Source of the DNA: an uncultured Phocaeicola sp.
GTDB lineage: Bacteria > Bacteroidota > Bacteroidia > Bacteroidales > Bacteroidaceae
Length of the DNA stretch: 33,547 bases
Assembly: GCA_944321335.1 (NCBI GenBank)
Contig: CALUKX010000028.1
Location: 1-33,547, forward strand
Reading direction: 5' to 3'
Shown here: positions 1 to 9,221 of the stretch, one piece after another
Position numbering within the stretch: the stretch's first letter is position 1
Layout of the letters: each line of letters starts with the position of its first letter
Notes under the pieces: generated by a model
What the model was told of the DNA's origin: nothing
Databases searched by the model: none
The model's input: the letters and a program-made list of their open reading frames with translations, nothing else
Program-made: the position numbers and the translations under genes

Positions 1-321
1 TAAAGCTCACAAATTGGGCAGCAGAAAGAGTTCTGCTGTCTGATACAAGAGGATAAATTGAATTGATAGAACTCACCATAATAATAAAGTCCAAAACCAT
101 GAGCTTTCAACTCCTGGGCAACAACCCTCTCATAAACCGAACCCAAATTGACACTCTTGACATCTGACATGACAGCGGTAATGTTGTTACGATAGAAGAT
201 ACCCGACAAAATACCCACATCATTCAAATATAACTTCAACAGATTTTTTCCACTATTTTCAGCCAATGGAATGCGATGAAAGATATTCTTCTATATGCTT
301 GGTTATCTCTCTGTAAGACAT
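1..321 (-). pseudogene. Remnant of an AAA-family ATPase with DUF4143 C-terminal region, partial and frameshifted
   Basis: Read on the minus strand, an open frame from about 290 down to the left edge encodes a segment containing PLAENSGKNLLKLYLNDVG and GSVYERVVAQELKAHG. Both are characteristic of the DUF4143 part of Bacteroidetes AAA ATPases, which normally have an N-terminal P-loop domain and about 380-400 residues. No P-loop is present. The frame has no start codon and a stop lies just upstream (291-293). After LYYYG the sequence departs from the expected family continuation. A separate short frame (321 down to 259) starts with ATG 25 bases downstream of a good promoter, encodes MSYREITKHIEEYLSSHSIG and stops. 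I infer that internal deletion and frameshift left only the promoter, a start and part of the C-terminal half. The family call is by eye. Whether more of the gene lies beyond the window cannot be seen. Confidence 0.6.
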
Positions 322-345
322 ATTTTTAACTAATTTTATCAGATA

Positions 346-353
346 CAAATATA
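346..353 (-). promoter_or_regulatory. Bacteroidetes -7 promoter element of the DUF4143 remnant
   Basis: The minus strand reads TATATTTG, a full match to the Bacteroidetes -7 consensus TAnnTTTG. It lies 25 bases upstream of the ATG at 321. The -33 region falls on the proximal GGTGCGTTTTCC repeat. No experimental start site is implied. Confidence 0.5.
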
Positions 354-367
354 GTGTCTATTTTTAT

Positions 368-417
368 AAAAAGGTGCGTTTTCCTATAAAATCAGAGCAT
401 AAAAAGGTGCGTTTTCC
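368..417. repeat. Two direct copies of AAAAAGGTGCGTTTTCC upstream of the DUF4143 remnant
   Basis: Identical 17-base copies occupy 368-384 and 401-417, with starts 33 bases apart, about three helical turns. They sit directly upstream of, and partly over the -33 position of, the minus-strand promoter at 346-353. Their spacing and position suggest a protein-binding operator for the broken ATPase gene, but no known regulator motif is recognised. They could also be a mobile-element footprint. Confidence 0.6.
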
Positions 418-421
418 GTAA

Positions 422-563
422 GGCACAGCAACAATTTGTAGTGGCTTAAACGGAAATAACGCTTTCACAATAGTGAATTATGTTAAAATCAACCATAAAA
501 CATTAAGGTGATTGCCCAAATCATAGATTATGTGTAAATTAGATATAATTAAATCTTACTACT
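422..563. other. Short intergenic stretch upstream of the WG-repeat gene
   Basis: The stretch is AT-rich, with no coding signal and no full TAnnTTTG match on the plus strand. The promoter for the gene starting at 564 was not identified. Confidence 0.4.
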
Positions 564-1886
564 ATGCGTGCCCGATTCTATCTTTCAAGTCTTCTGCTCC
601 TTCTGAACATAGGCTTCCTCTATGCTACAGGATACTCGTCCGACATTATTTATATCAACGGAGAAAAATGGTATCTGATGGCAAAACCGTTGAATAGGGA
701 TTCCACCCTCTATGTAAACCTGGATAAATATCTGCCGGAAAACAGAAGCCGTTCTACAGCCAACTGGGAAGGATACACTGCCTATTGGAGTATAAGGAAC
801 GATTATCTGTATCTCGACACAATCGGGGTGGACCTTTATGACAAAGAAACCAAAGAAAAGTCTTCCCTCTTCCTGACTCCCAAGCAACTGAAAAAGGCAT
901 TTGCTCCTTATTACAAGAAAAAGACTATCTGCGCCACTTGGATGAACGGTGAAATGCGTGCCGGTCAAGGAGATTTGGTGCGGTACGTCCACATGGGTTT
1001 CGACCGCAACGTGGAGAAAGAGATAGTCATGCAAGTGGAGCATGGAAAAATCATCGGACAACAGCAATACCGGAATTTCAAGAAACCTGGGAAAGACATT
1101 AAGGAGATACAGAAGAAGCTGGAAACGAACTTTCCTTTCGACCGCTTTCAGGCATTGGACGGGCAAAGAGTGATATTCAGTTTAAAGAATATAAAATTAT
1201 CTCCGGACGGGACATTCATAGATTCTGACATTACCTTATTCCGCCCGGCTATTGTTGACCGGGATTCAGTCCTAAAAGATTCACTTGCCTCTGCCATCAA
1301 ACAGGAACTAAAGAAAATCCATCCTTGGGAAGTGCTTTACATCAACGGCAAGTACACATCCGACTACAACAATTGGACGATTCCGATGTATCCTCCCCTA
1401 TTGGTAGCCCATTCCCATACGAAAGAACTGTCGACAGGCGATTCAATCTGCTACCTCAACGCACAGAAAGATACCGTCATTCCTTTCGGAGTTTATACAT
1501 ACTGCGGTTCGGACAAGATAACCCAAATCGGCTTCGTCCAGAAGCAAGGTAAAATTATCTGCCTCAATAACAGAGGTCAGGAGCTTTTTGAAGTATTCCA
1601 ATATGATAACGGGCCTGACTATCCGAGTGAAGGTCTTTTCCGCATAGTGGACAAAGACGGAAAGATAGGTTTTGCCGATACGACGGGCCATGTAGTGATA
1701 ACTCCCCAATTTGCATTCGCCTATCCGTTTGCAGACGGCAAGGCCAAAGTAACAAAGGAAGGAAAGCCTCAACCCATCGGAAAAGACGGATACAGCACAT
1801 GGAAGAGCAAGAACTGGTATTATATCAATAAGGAAGGGAATATCATCTTGAACAAAGAAAATGCTATCAGCAGAAAATGCAATTGA
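564..1886 (+). CDS. Secreted WG-repeat-containing protein
   Basis: A 440-residue protein with an N-terminal signal peptide (residues 1 to about 22: basic MRAR, then a leucine-rich core ending near ATG), so probably exported to the periplasm or outer membrane. The first ~300 residues match no family I know. The C-terminal third (about 300-430) has WG/KWG-type beta repeats: LFRIVDKDGKIGFADTTGH followed by VVITPQFAFAYPFADGKAKV, then YYINKEGNIILN. WG-repeat domains are common in gut Bacteroidales and usually lack an assigned function; a role in surface binding is only a guess. The start is the first ATG and gives a clean signal peptide. The gene stands alone, with 116 bases before fic, and probably has its own promoter. 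Confidence 0.8.
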   Translation: MRARFYLSSLLLLLNIGFLYATGYSSDIIYINGEKWYLMAKPLNRDSTLYVNLDKYLPENRSRSTANWEGYTAYWSIRNDYLYLDTIGVDLYDKETKEKSSLFLTPKQLKKAFAPYYKKKTICATWMNGEMRAGQGDLVRYVHMGFDRNVEKEIVMQVEHGKIIGQQQYRNFKKPGKDIKEIQKKLETNFPFDRFQALDGQRVIFSLKNIKLSPDGTFIDSDITLFRPAIVDRDSVLKDSLASAIKQELKKIHPWEVLYINGKYTSDYNNWTIPMYPPLLVAHSHTKELSTGDSICYLNAQKDTVIPFGVYTYCGSDKITQIGFVQKQGKIICLNNRGQELFEVFQYDNGPDYPSEGLFRIVDKDGKIGFADTTGHVVITPQFAFAYPFADGKAKVTKEGKPQPIGKDGYSTWKSKNWYYINKEGNIILNKENAISRKCN

Positions 1887-1973
1887 AATTAAATACATCG
1901 TTTCTAAATAGATAGAATAAAGGTACAAATTCTATTAAACCTGTAAACAGCAAAGGATTTGGAAATTTCTTCC

Positions 1974-1981
1974 TATTTTTG
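1974..1981 (+). promoter_or_regulatory. -7 promoter element of the fic gene
   Basis: TATTTTTG matches TAnnTTTG and lies 21 bases before the ATG at 2003. No well-spaced -33 TTTG is seen; the nearest TTTG (1958-1961) is too close. Confidence 0.45.
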
Positions 1982-2002
1982 TAGAACTTAGCAAGACTGA
2001 AT

Positions 2003-3076
2003 ATGAGTGAATTTGATAAATATATAGTTCAAGGAGAACCTGACAAACAAGAGAAGGCGAAAGCCTGGCAAACAGCAATCGGCCTTCAGGATGTTGACGG
2101 TCTGAAACCATCGGAATATCTTATCAAAACTGCGATGCAGCATATTGAAGGAGATCTTACAATCGGACAAGTCAAGGATATGCTTGACTCATATTATCAA
2201 ACAAAAGGAGTAAGGGAAAATCTTGAAAATGAAAGGACTGAAGAAGCAGATAAAGTGTCTGCCCGCATCACGGAGATTTTGTCTGAACAATCTTTCTCAT
2301 TCACTCCTGATTACTACCTGAGAATACATCGAAGACTATTTGAAGGGATTTATGAACATGCAGGACAACTACGAACAGTTGATATTACAAAAAAAGAATG
2401 GGTGCTGAACGGTGATACGGTCTTATATACCAGCCATGACATGCTTCGTGAAACTCTTGAATATGATTTCGCTCAAGAAAAAAAGACAGATTATAAAACC
2501 CTCAATGCAGATATGGCTATGAAACATATCTGTAATTTCATATCCGGGATATGGCAAATACATCCCTTCCGGGAGGGGAACACACGGACTACGGCCGTAT
2601 TTACCATGAAATATTTGAAAACATTCGGTTTTCCAATCGACAATGAGGTTTTCAAAGATAATTCATGGTACTTTAGAAATGCACTTGTAAGAGCTAACTA
2701 TAAAAATTTCCCGAAAGGAATATTTGCTACAACAGAGTATCTGGAACAGTTCTTCAGGAATTTGATTTTCGGAGAAAAGAACCAGCTAAGCAACAGAAGC
2801 ATGTTGGTCAATGTCTCCCAAAGTGCCACAACCGAAATTTCAAAGAGCCAAAATGGCACTTTGGATGGCACTTTGAATTGCACTTTAGAAGAACTGGCTC
2901 TTCTAAAATACCTCAAAGACAACCCCAATGCAAAGCAAACTGATATAGCCAAGCATCTTGAAAAATCAGAAAGGACAATCAAACGCATGACTCCATCTTT
3001 AATCGAAAGAGGGTTACTTGAAAGAGAAAACGGGAAACGTAATGGAAAATGGATTGTAAAATGTGAACTTCATTAA
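2003..3076 (+). CDS. Fic domain protein with VbhA-like N-terminal segment and C-terminal winged helix
   Basis: A cytosolic protein of 357 residues. Fic enzymes usually transfer AMP from ATP to hydroxyl side chains of target proteins. The catalytic loop is HPFREGNTR (187-195), with His187, acidic Glu191 and Asn193; the canonical second Gly is Thr194 and the trailing Arg is Thr. Residues ~15-65 resemble the VbhA antitoxin fold fused in cis. The place where the inhibitory (S/T)xxxE(G/N) motif would lie reads LQDVDG (28-33), so Ser/Thr is replaced by Leu and Glu by Asp. Residues ~293-352 look like a winged helix-turn-helix (QTDIAKHLEKSERTIKRM), suggesting DNA binding or autoregulation. A Thr/Leu-rich linker (about 284-294) is encoded by 12-base repeats. 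The next gene overlaps its 3' end by 14 bases. The Fic call is firm; target and activity are unknown. Confidence 0.9.
   Translation: MSEFDKYIVQGEPDKQEKAKAWQTAIGLQDVDGLKPSEYLIKTAMQHIEGDLTIGQVKDMLDSYYQTKGVRENLENERTEEADKVSARITEILSEQSFSFTPDYYLRIHRRLFEGIYEHAGQLRTVDITKKEWVLNGDTVLYTSHDMLRETLEYDFAQEKKTDYKTLNADMAMKHICNFISGIWQIHPFREGNTRTTAVFTMKYLKTFGFPIDNEVFKDNSWYFRNALVRANYKNFPKGIFATTEYLEQFFRNLIFGEKNQLSNRSMLVNVSQSATTEISKSQNGTLDGTLNCTLEELALLKYLKDNPNAKQTDIAKHLEKSERTIKRMTPSLIERGLLERENGKRNGKWIVKCELH
2818..2889 (+). repeat. 12-bp tandem repeats plus an inverted copy inside the fic linker
   Basis: TGGCACTTTGGA (2854-2865), TGGCACTTTGAA (2866-2877) and TTGCACTTTAGA (2878-2889) are head-to-tail 12-base units encoding GTLD/GTLN/CTLE. 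The 11 bases at 2818-2828 (CCAAAGTGCCA) are the exact reverse complement of 2854-2864. The unit length preserves the reading frame, so copy-number change would lengthen or shorten the Fic-to-winged-helix linker. Confidence 0.7.
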
Positions 3077-3641
3077 AACCCGAAACGGGATGTCCATTTG
3101 TCATATCAATTCCATAAACAATGACTTTATGATTATACGCACAGAAAAAATACATTTCGGCCGTTCGGTGAAATTAGTGACTGGTTTCATTATCACCATA
3201 CTGGCAATCTTTGTCCTCTTTATCATTTATATGATTTTCAGTTGCGATGACATAATCGGGAAAATCATCGGCGCAATCGTTCTATTATTCATTGCAGGTT
3301 TATTACTGCCACTATTTTCCTTCCGTCTGAAACAAATTATCATAACAGACCATAGCCTGATTATATCATCAAACCGAGATAAAAAAGAAATAAAATACAC
3401 TGAAATACAGGAAGTGAGCAAATATAATCCCACCTTATCGAAAGGTAATGTCCGTACTTTCGGAATTGGTGGTCTTTTCGGCTTTATAGGAGATTTCAAA
3501 AACAAGGAAATAGGGAATTATACTTCTTATGTAGGCGATTATTCGCAGTCGTTTCTAATTATTATGAAAAGCGGAGAAAAATATGTAGTAAGTTGTGAGA
3601 ACTATGAAGAGGTGATCAAAGAGATTCAAAATAGATTATAG
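3063..3641 (+). CDS. Small membrane protein with a PH-like domain
   Basis: About 192 residues, with two adjacent hydrophobic segments (VTGFIITILAIFVLFIIYMI and IIGAIVLLFIAGLLLPLFSF) followed by a soluble beta-rich region (IITDHSLIISSNRDKKEIKY, LIIMKSGEKYVVS) that looks like a bacterial PH-type domain. The topology predicts an inner-membrane protein with a cytoplasmic PH-like domain. The ATG at 3063 overlaps the fic stop by 14 bases, implying translational coupling. An internal ATG at 3129 (MIIRTEKIHF) gives a more family-like N-terminus and is a real alternative; no ribosome-binding site distinguishes them. No function is assigned. It is followed by a strong terminator. Confidence 0.7.
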   Translation: MNFIKTRNGMSICHINSINNDFMIIRTEKIHFGRSVKLVTGFIITILAIFVLFIIYMIFSCDDIIGKIIGAIVLLFIAGLLLPLFSFRLKQIIITDHSLIISSNRDKKEIKYTEIQEVSKYNPTLSKGNVRTFGIGGLFGFIGDFKNKEIGNYTSYVGDYSQSFLIIMKSGEKYVVSCENYEEVIKEIQNRL

Positions 3642-3703
3642 TATTATATATTCCTCAATTGCCATTTGGGCTCATTGAATGACTTTGAAGACTTTTATAG
3701 TAA

Positions 3704-3739
3704 AAAAGGCGAAATCCCGACAGGAAGATTTCGCCTTTT
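3704..3739. terminator. Bidirectional rho-independent terminator
   Basis: A perfect 13-bp stem: AAAAGGCGAAATC (3704-3716) pairs with GATTTCGCCTTTT (3727-3739), with a 10-base loop. The A and T tracts flanking it serve both the PH-like gene (+) and the convergent GH43 gene (-). Confidence 0.85.
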
Positions 3740-3766
3740 CATATTACTTATACTTTATAGTTCAAC

Positions 3767-4999
3767 TCATTTCTTGAACCCATCCAGTTCCTTGGCCATA
3801 TCCAGATAGGCCTGTGTATCGCAAGCTGCATTCAAGATTTGCTGAGCTTTTTCCACCAAAGCAGTGCGCTGTCCGACCTCTTCTTCGGTCAAGCCTTCCA
3901 AACCGTTTACACGATTCAAGGCAATCTGCAATGCCGACCATGCTTCCAACATGGCACGTTCGGTAGCCGTGATGTGCATCACCGAGCCATGACGCGGAGT
4001 AAACGTTCCTTCCGTCTTGGTATTCTGCACGAATGTAAAGTTCTTCAAGTCCGAGCTCTTGCAGAACTGATAATAACCTTCGGCATAGCAATCGTACATC
4101 AGGACATATTCATCCTTGTCGATCAGCTTGAAGACACTTGAACCTTCTACCGGATACTGTCCTTCCTTATTCAAATGACGCCATTCTATTTCGTACGGAC
4201 CGGTCAGATTCTTGCTGGTAGCACGCATCACTCCCTGCATGGTACGGAAATCACCGTTCATTACCGAACGTCCTTCGTCTTTGAAGAAAAGCACATATTT
4301 CTGTTCGGTCGGGCTGTATACGATATCGCCGTCGATAGCAGCCTTGCCGAAATCGAACAACAGCTTCGGTTCGGTTACATCAGTGAAATCATCATTTACA
4401 TACGAATAGAAAATCTTGAAGTACGGCTGGTTGAAGTTCGGGTCTTCTGTAGGATATTCCCAATCGTGACGACCGATAGAATAGTAAATCATGTATTTCT
4501 TGGCCTGATCGTCCCAAATAATCTGCGGAGCCCAGACTGCATGAAGATTGTCTTTATCAAAGCCTTCAAGATTCGGGAAACGGGTCGGGAAATCGATGGC
4601 CTTATGCTGCCAATGAATCAAATCGTTACTCTTCATCAGAATCAACCCGTCATTGCTCTGCCAACCTTCGTCCGAACGCATATCAGTCATCACCATATAA
4701 TAGGTCTTGCCATCCTGCGAACGGGTGATGTACGGGTCGCGGATACTCTTCTTCAAGGCAATGGTATCCGATGCCACAACAGGACGGCCTTCGTTCAATG
4801 ACTGATAATTGAAACCATCGTCACTTAAAGCATATCGGATCTGTTCTCCGTCGGGAGAGTTATTCGAGAAGAAAGCAAACAAATAGCTGCTATACGGTTC
4901 CGGTTCTGTATCAGCTACCTTTTTCTGTGATGTACAAGATGTAGTTCCCAACAAAAGCAGGCTCAAAAGTCCTGCGCCCAATAGATTTTGTTTTTTCAT
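3767..4999 (-). CDS. Glycoside hydrolase family 43-type lipoprotein
   Basis: A 410-residue protein. The N-terminus is a lipoprotein signal peptide with Cys22 after LLLGTTS, so it is probably membrane-anchored. The body has the five-bladed propeller signature of GH43: RDPYI (Asp88, likely general base), AIDGDIVY (Asp223, likely pKa-modulating residue) and PVEGSSVFKL (Glu285, likely general acid). GH43 enzymes mostly remove arabinose or xylose (some galactose) from plant polysaccharides; the substrate cannot be told here. Residues ~345-410 form a helical tail. The ATG at 4999 is chosen because an upstream in-frame TTG would put an unusually long stretch before the signal peptide. A one-mismatch -7 element (TTATTTTG, minus strand) lies at 5043-5050. 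No SusC/SusD genes adjoin it. Confidence 0.85.
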   Translation of the reverse strand: MKKQNLLGAGLLSLLLLGTTSCTSQKKVADTEPEPYSSYLFAFFSNNSPDGEQIRYALSDDGFNYQSLNEGRPVVASDTIALKKSIRDPYITRSQDGKTYYMVMTDMRSDEGWQSNDGLILMKSNDLIHWQHKAIDFPTRFPNLEGFDKDNLHAVWAPQIIWDDQAKKYMIYYSIGRHDWEYPTEDPNFNQPYFKIFYSYVNDDFTDVTEPKLLFDFGKAAIDGDIVYSPTEQKYVLFFKDEGRSVMNGDFRTMQGVMRATSKNLTGPYEIEWRHLNKEGQYPVEGSSVFKLIDKDEYVLMYDCYAEGYYQFCKSSDLKNFTFVQNTKTEGTFTPRHGSVMHITATERAMLEAWSALQIALNRVNGLEGLTEEEVGQRTALVEKAQQILNAACDTQAYLDMAKELDGFKK

Positions 5000-5139
5000 G
5001 AAATGTGTTATTATGTTTTTCAATTAATAAAAGGTTCGAGCCGCAAAATAAATAAATTAACGGACATGAATCATCATTTTCTACGATAAAGTTTAAAAAC
5101 TCATTCACATAAAGCGGAAATCCAACCCAAACAACAAAA

Positions 5140-5176
5140 AAATGGCGAAGCCTCCACAATGGAGTCCTCGCCATTT
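5140..5176. terminator. Terminator of the ABC-F gene
   Basis: The outer stem AAATGGCGA (5140-5148) pairs with TCGCCATTT (5168-5176). An inner CCTCC/GGAG helix closes the loop, and on the minus strand the stem is followed by a T-run at the complement of 5136-5140. It lies just after the minus-strand ABC-F stop and upstream of the GH43 gene. Confidence 0.8.
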
Positions 5177-5196
5177 TCATTACCTAATTATAATGA

Positions 5197-6822
<1,626 letters not shown>

Positions 6823-6852
6823 CTATATACCTATTATAAATTATTCCGGATG

Positions 6853-6860
6853 CAAAGATA
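6853..6860 (-). promoter_or_regulatory. -7 promoter element of the ABC-F gene
   Basis: The minus strand reads TATCTTTG (TAnnTTTG), 33 bases upstream of the ATG at 6819. No clear -33 TTTG is seen. Confidence 0.55.
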
Positions 6861-7082
6861 CAACATAAAAACGAGATAGAAGGTATACAGTTACAAGAAT
6901 CTTCCCCAAGAAGACATGAAACCAATGAAATTGAAGATGAAAACAAAAAAGTCTTGGTTTCACCTCTAACAGACTATACGACAGCAAGTTGAAAGAGTGA
7001 AAGCAAAAAAGAGCAAAAGTGTTTTCAGTATGGCATTAAAGCCTTCCGGTAGGAATTAGGAAGTTTCATCCCCTCAAGAGTC
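6861..7082. other. Intergenic region between divergent ABC-F and grpE genes
   Basis: AT-rich, without convincing coding. It contains a loose hairpin, TGAAACCAA (6917-6925) with TTGGTTTCA (6954-6962), having a 28-base loop, within a possible 17-codon open frame. No RNA gene was recognised. Confidence 0.4.
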
Positions 7083-7112
7083 TGTCATTCTGACAAAAAT
7101 TCATTATTTTTG
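7083..7112 (+). promoter_or_regulatory. grpE-dnaJ promoter with an inverted repeat at the -33 region
   Basis: TATTTTTG (7105-7112) matches the -7 consensus. Immediately upstream is a perfect inverted repeat, TGTCA-TTC-TGACA (7083-7095), lying where a -33 element or operator would sit. The long leader (about 60 bases) separates it from the ATG at 7178. A heat-stress operator is plausible because the operon encodes chaperones, but no regulator is identified here. Confidence 0.5.
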
Positions 7113-7177
7113 CAGCCGTTTATCAAAAATCGAAGTTAGGCACGAAATTTGTAAGAATTCAACAAAAAGATAAGAAA

Positions 7178-7810
7178 ATGAATAAAAAGCATAATCATAT
7201 GAGCAATAAGGAAAACCGTCATCAGCATGAAGAAGAACAGCTGAAACAACAGCAAGCGGAAGCTGCGGAAAACGCTGAAAAAGAGACTCAGGCTGAAAAC
7301 AATCACCAGGAAGCCAAGTCTGAGGAAACAGAAGAACTGACTCCGGAACAGAAACTGGAAAAGGAACTGGAAACAGCAAAGCAGACTATTCAGGAACAGA
7401 ACGACAAGTACTTGCGTCTGGCTGCCGAATTCGACAACTACCGCAAACGTACGATGAAGGAAAAGGCCGACCTGATCAAGAACGGTGGCGAGAAGACCAT
7501 CTGTGCCGTTCTTCCTATCCTTGATGATTTTGAAAGAGCACTCCAGAACATGGAGAAGGCAGAAGATGTAAAAGCCGTTTATGAAGGTGTTGACCTGATT
7601 TTCCAGAAGTTCCAGAAAGCACTGACTCAAGAAGGTTTGGAAAAGCTGAACCCGATAGGTGAAACTTTCGATACCGATTTCCACGAAGCGATTGCTCTGG
7701 TTCCGGCTCCAAGCGAAGACCAGAAAGGCAAAGTTCTGGATTGCGTCCAGACAGGATATAAATTGAACGACAAAGTTATCCGCCACGCAAAAGTGGTAGT
7801 GGCACAATAA
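7178..7810 (+). CDS. grpE: Nucleotide exchange factor GrpE
   Basis: A 210-residue cytosolic co-chaperone that releases ADP from DnaK. The N-terminal ~65 residues are highly charged and Gln/Glu-rich. The long coiled coil (about 65-115) leads into RLAAEFDNYRKRTMKEKADL. The C-terminal beta domain has GETFDTDFHEAI and ends GYKLNDKVIRHAKVVVAQ, all diagnostic for GrpE. An in-frame ATG at 7199 is a possible alternative start; 7178 is preferred as the first ATG. It is followed 39 bases later by dnaJ, forming a grpE-dnaJ operon without dnaK nearby. Confidence 0.96.
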   Translation: MNKKHNHMSNKENRHQHEEEQLKQQQAEAAENAEKETQAENNHQEAKSEETEELTPEQKLEKELETAKQTIQEQNDKYLRLAAEFDNYRKRTMKEKADLIKNGGEKTICAVLPILDDFERALQNMEKAEDVKAVYEGVDLIFQKFQKALTQEGLEKLNPIGETFDTDFHEAIALVPAPSEDQKGKVLDCVQTGYKLNDKVIRHAKVVVAQ

Positions 7811-7849
7811 TCTGACAGGTAGTCACCTTCACAATTAACCCGCAAAGCT

Positions 7850-9019
7850 ATGGCAAAAAGAGATTACTATGAAGTGCTGGGCGTCGACAAAAGCGCATCG
7901 GCCGACCAAATAAAGAAAGCCTATCGTAAGAAAGCGATTCAGTATCACCCGGACAAGAACCCGGGCGACAAGGAAGCTGAAGAGAAGTTTAAGGAAGCAG
8001 CTGAAGCATACGAAGTATTGAGTAACCCCGACAAACGTGCCCGTTATGACCAATTCGGTCATGCAGGTGTTGAAGGTGCCGCAGGCGCCGGTGGTTTTGG
8101 AGGTTTCGGCGGACAAGGTATGTCTATGGATGATATCTTCTCAATGTTCGGCGATATTTTCGGCGGCCATACCGGTTTCGGCGGATTCGGTGGAGGCGGT
8201 CAGGCTCGTCAACGCAAGTTCCGTGGTTCGGATTTGCGTGTTAAGGTAAAACTGAACCTGAAAGAAATCTCTACCGGTGTAGAAAAGAAGTTCAAGCTGA
8301 AGAAATATGTTACCTGTAGTCACTGCCACGGTACAGGTGCAGAGGGCGACGGTGGTGTAGAAACCTGTCCGACCTGTCATGGAACCGGTAGTGTGACACG
8401 TACCCAGCAAAGTATCTTCGGTATGATGCAGACCCAGACCGTTTGCCCTCAGTGTGGCGGTGAAGGTAAGATCATCAAAAACAAATGTAAGGAATGTAAC
8501 GGCGACGGAGTGATTTACGGTGAAGAAGTGGTTACAGTAAAGATTCCTGCAGGTGTAGCCGAAGGTATGCAGGTTACTATCAACGGTAAAGGTAATGCCG
8601 GCAAACACAACGGTGCACCGGGCGACCTGTTGGTATTGATTGAAGAAGAGAAGCATCCGGAACTGATCCGTGATGAAAGCGATTTGATCTATAACTTGCT
8701 GTTGAGCGTTCCTACTGCAGCATTGGGTGGAACGGTAGAGATTCCGACTATAGACGGAAAGGCAAAAATCAAGATCGAACCGGGAACACAGCCTGGCAAG
8801 GTACTCCGCCTGCGTGGTAAAGGCTTGCCGAATATCAACGGCTACGGATACAGCACAGGTACCGGCGACTTGCTTGTAAATGTGAGCGTCTATATCCCGG
8901 AAAATCTGACCAAGGAAGAACGCCAGGCATTGGAAAAATGGCAGGAATCAGAAAATTTCAAGCCAGACATGACCTTGAAAGAAAAGATATTCAAGAAATT
9001 CAGAAGTCTGTTCGACTAA
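7850..9019 (+). CDS. dnaJ: Chaperone protein DnaJ
   Basis: A full-length type I (class A) Hsp40 of 389 residues that stimulates DnaK ATPase and delivers unfolded clients. The J domain (1-70) carries HPD at 33-35. A Gly/Phe-rich segment follows (about 75-120). The zinc-binding region (about 153-225) has four CxxCxGxG repeats: [24 protein letters not shown] and CKECNGDG. The C-terminal peptide-binding domains end in a helical dimerisation tail. It is cotranscribed with grpE and followed by a terminator. Confidence 0.97.
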   Translation: MAKRDYYEVLGVDKSASADQIKKAYRKKAIQYHPDKNPGDKEAEEKFKEAAEAYEVLSNPDKRARYDQFGHAGVEGAAGAGGFGGFGGQGMSMDDIFSMFGDIFGGHTGFGGFGGGGQARQRKFRGSDLRVKVKLNLKEISTGVEKKFKLKKYVTCSHCHGTGAEGDGGVETCPTCHGTGSVTRTQQSIFGMMQTQTVCPQCGGEGKIIKNKCKECNGDGVIYGEEVVTVKIPAGVAEGMQVTINGKGNAGKHNGAPGDLLVLIEEEKHPELIRDESDLIYNLLLSVPTAALGGTVEIPTIDGKAKIKIEPGTQPGKVLRLRGKGLPNINGYGYSTGTGDLLVNVSVYIPENLTKEERQALEKWQESENFKPDMTLKEKIFKKFRSLFD

Positions 9020-9043
9020 TCCGACTAACCACTGATAGGAAAC

Positions 9044-9081
9044 AATGTCACTCATCCACAACCGGAAGGGTGACATTATTT
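9044..9081 (+). terminator. Terminator after dnaJ
   Basis: AATGTCAC (9044-9051) pairs with GTGACATT (9070-9077), followed by ATTTCTTT. The loop is long (18 bases), so strength is uncertain. Confidence 0.6.
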
Positions 9082-9187
9082 CTTTATATGGGATGCAAGC
9101 CACCTTATTCTAGTAAAAGAATATTAAACTCCGTGAATTCCCTTGAAATGAATCGGGGAAAAGGCTTCACCCAAACCGAATATTCCC

Positions 9188-9195
9188 TATATTTG
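9188..9195 (+). promoter_or_regulatory. -7 promoter element upstream of the envelope protein and folC
   Basis: TATATTTG matches TAnnTTTG, 26 bases before the ATG at 9222. Confidence 0.5.
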
Positions 9196-9221
9196 ACGCA
9201 TACATGTAAAATTCGGGAAAT

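Noticed and set aside
585-1166. A 193-codon frame antisense to the WG-repeat gene
   Set aside because: It is entirely inside the plus-strand gene, has no recognisable domain and no promoter.
6916-6969. A 17-codon frame (MKPMKLKMKTKKSWFHL) in the ABC-F/grpE intergenic region
   Set aside because: Too short, no promoter or ribosome-binding signal, and lysine-rich composition is expected from AT-rich DNA.
7136-7807. A 223-codon open frame antisense to grpE
   Set aside because: It is a shadow of the strongly supported grpE frame; its Phe/Leu-rich composition is the complement of Lys/Glu-rich grpE codons.
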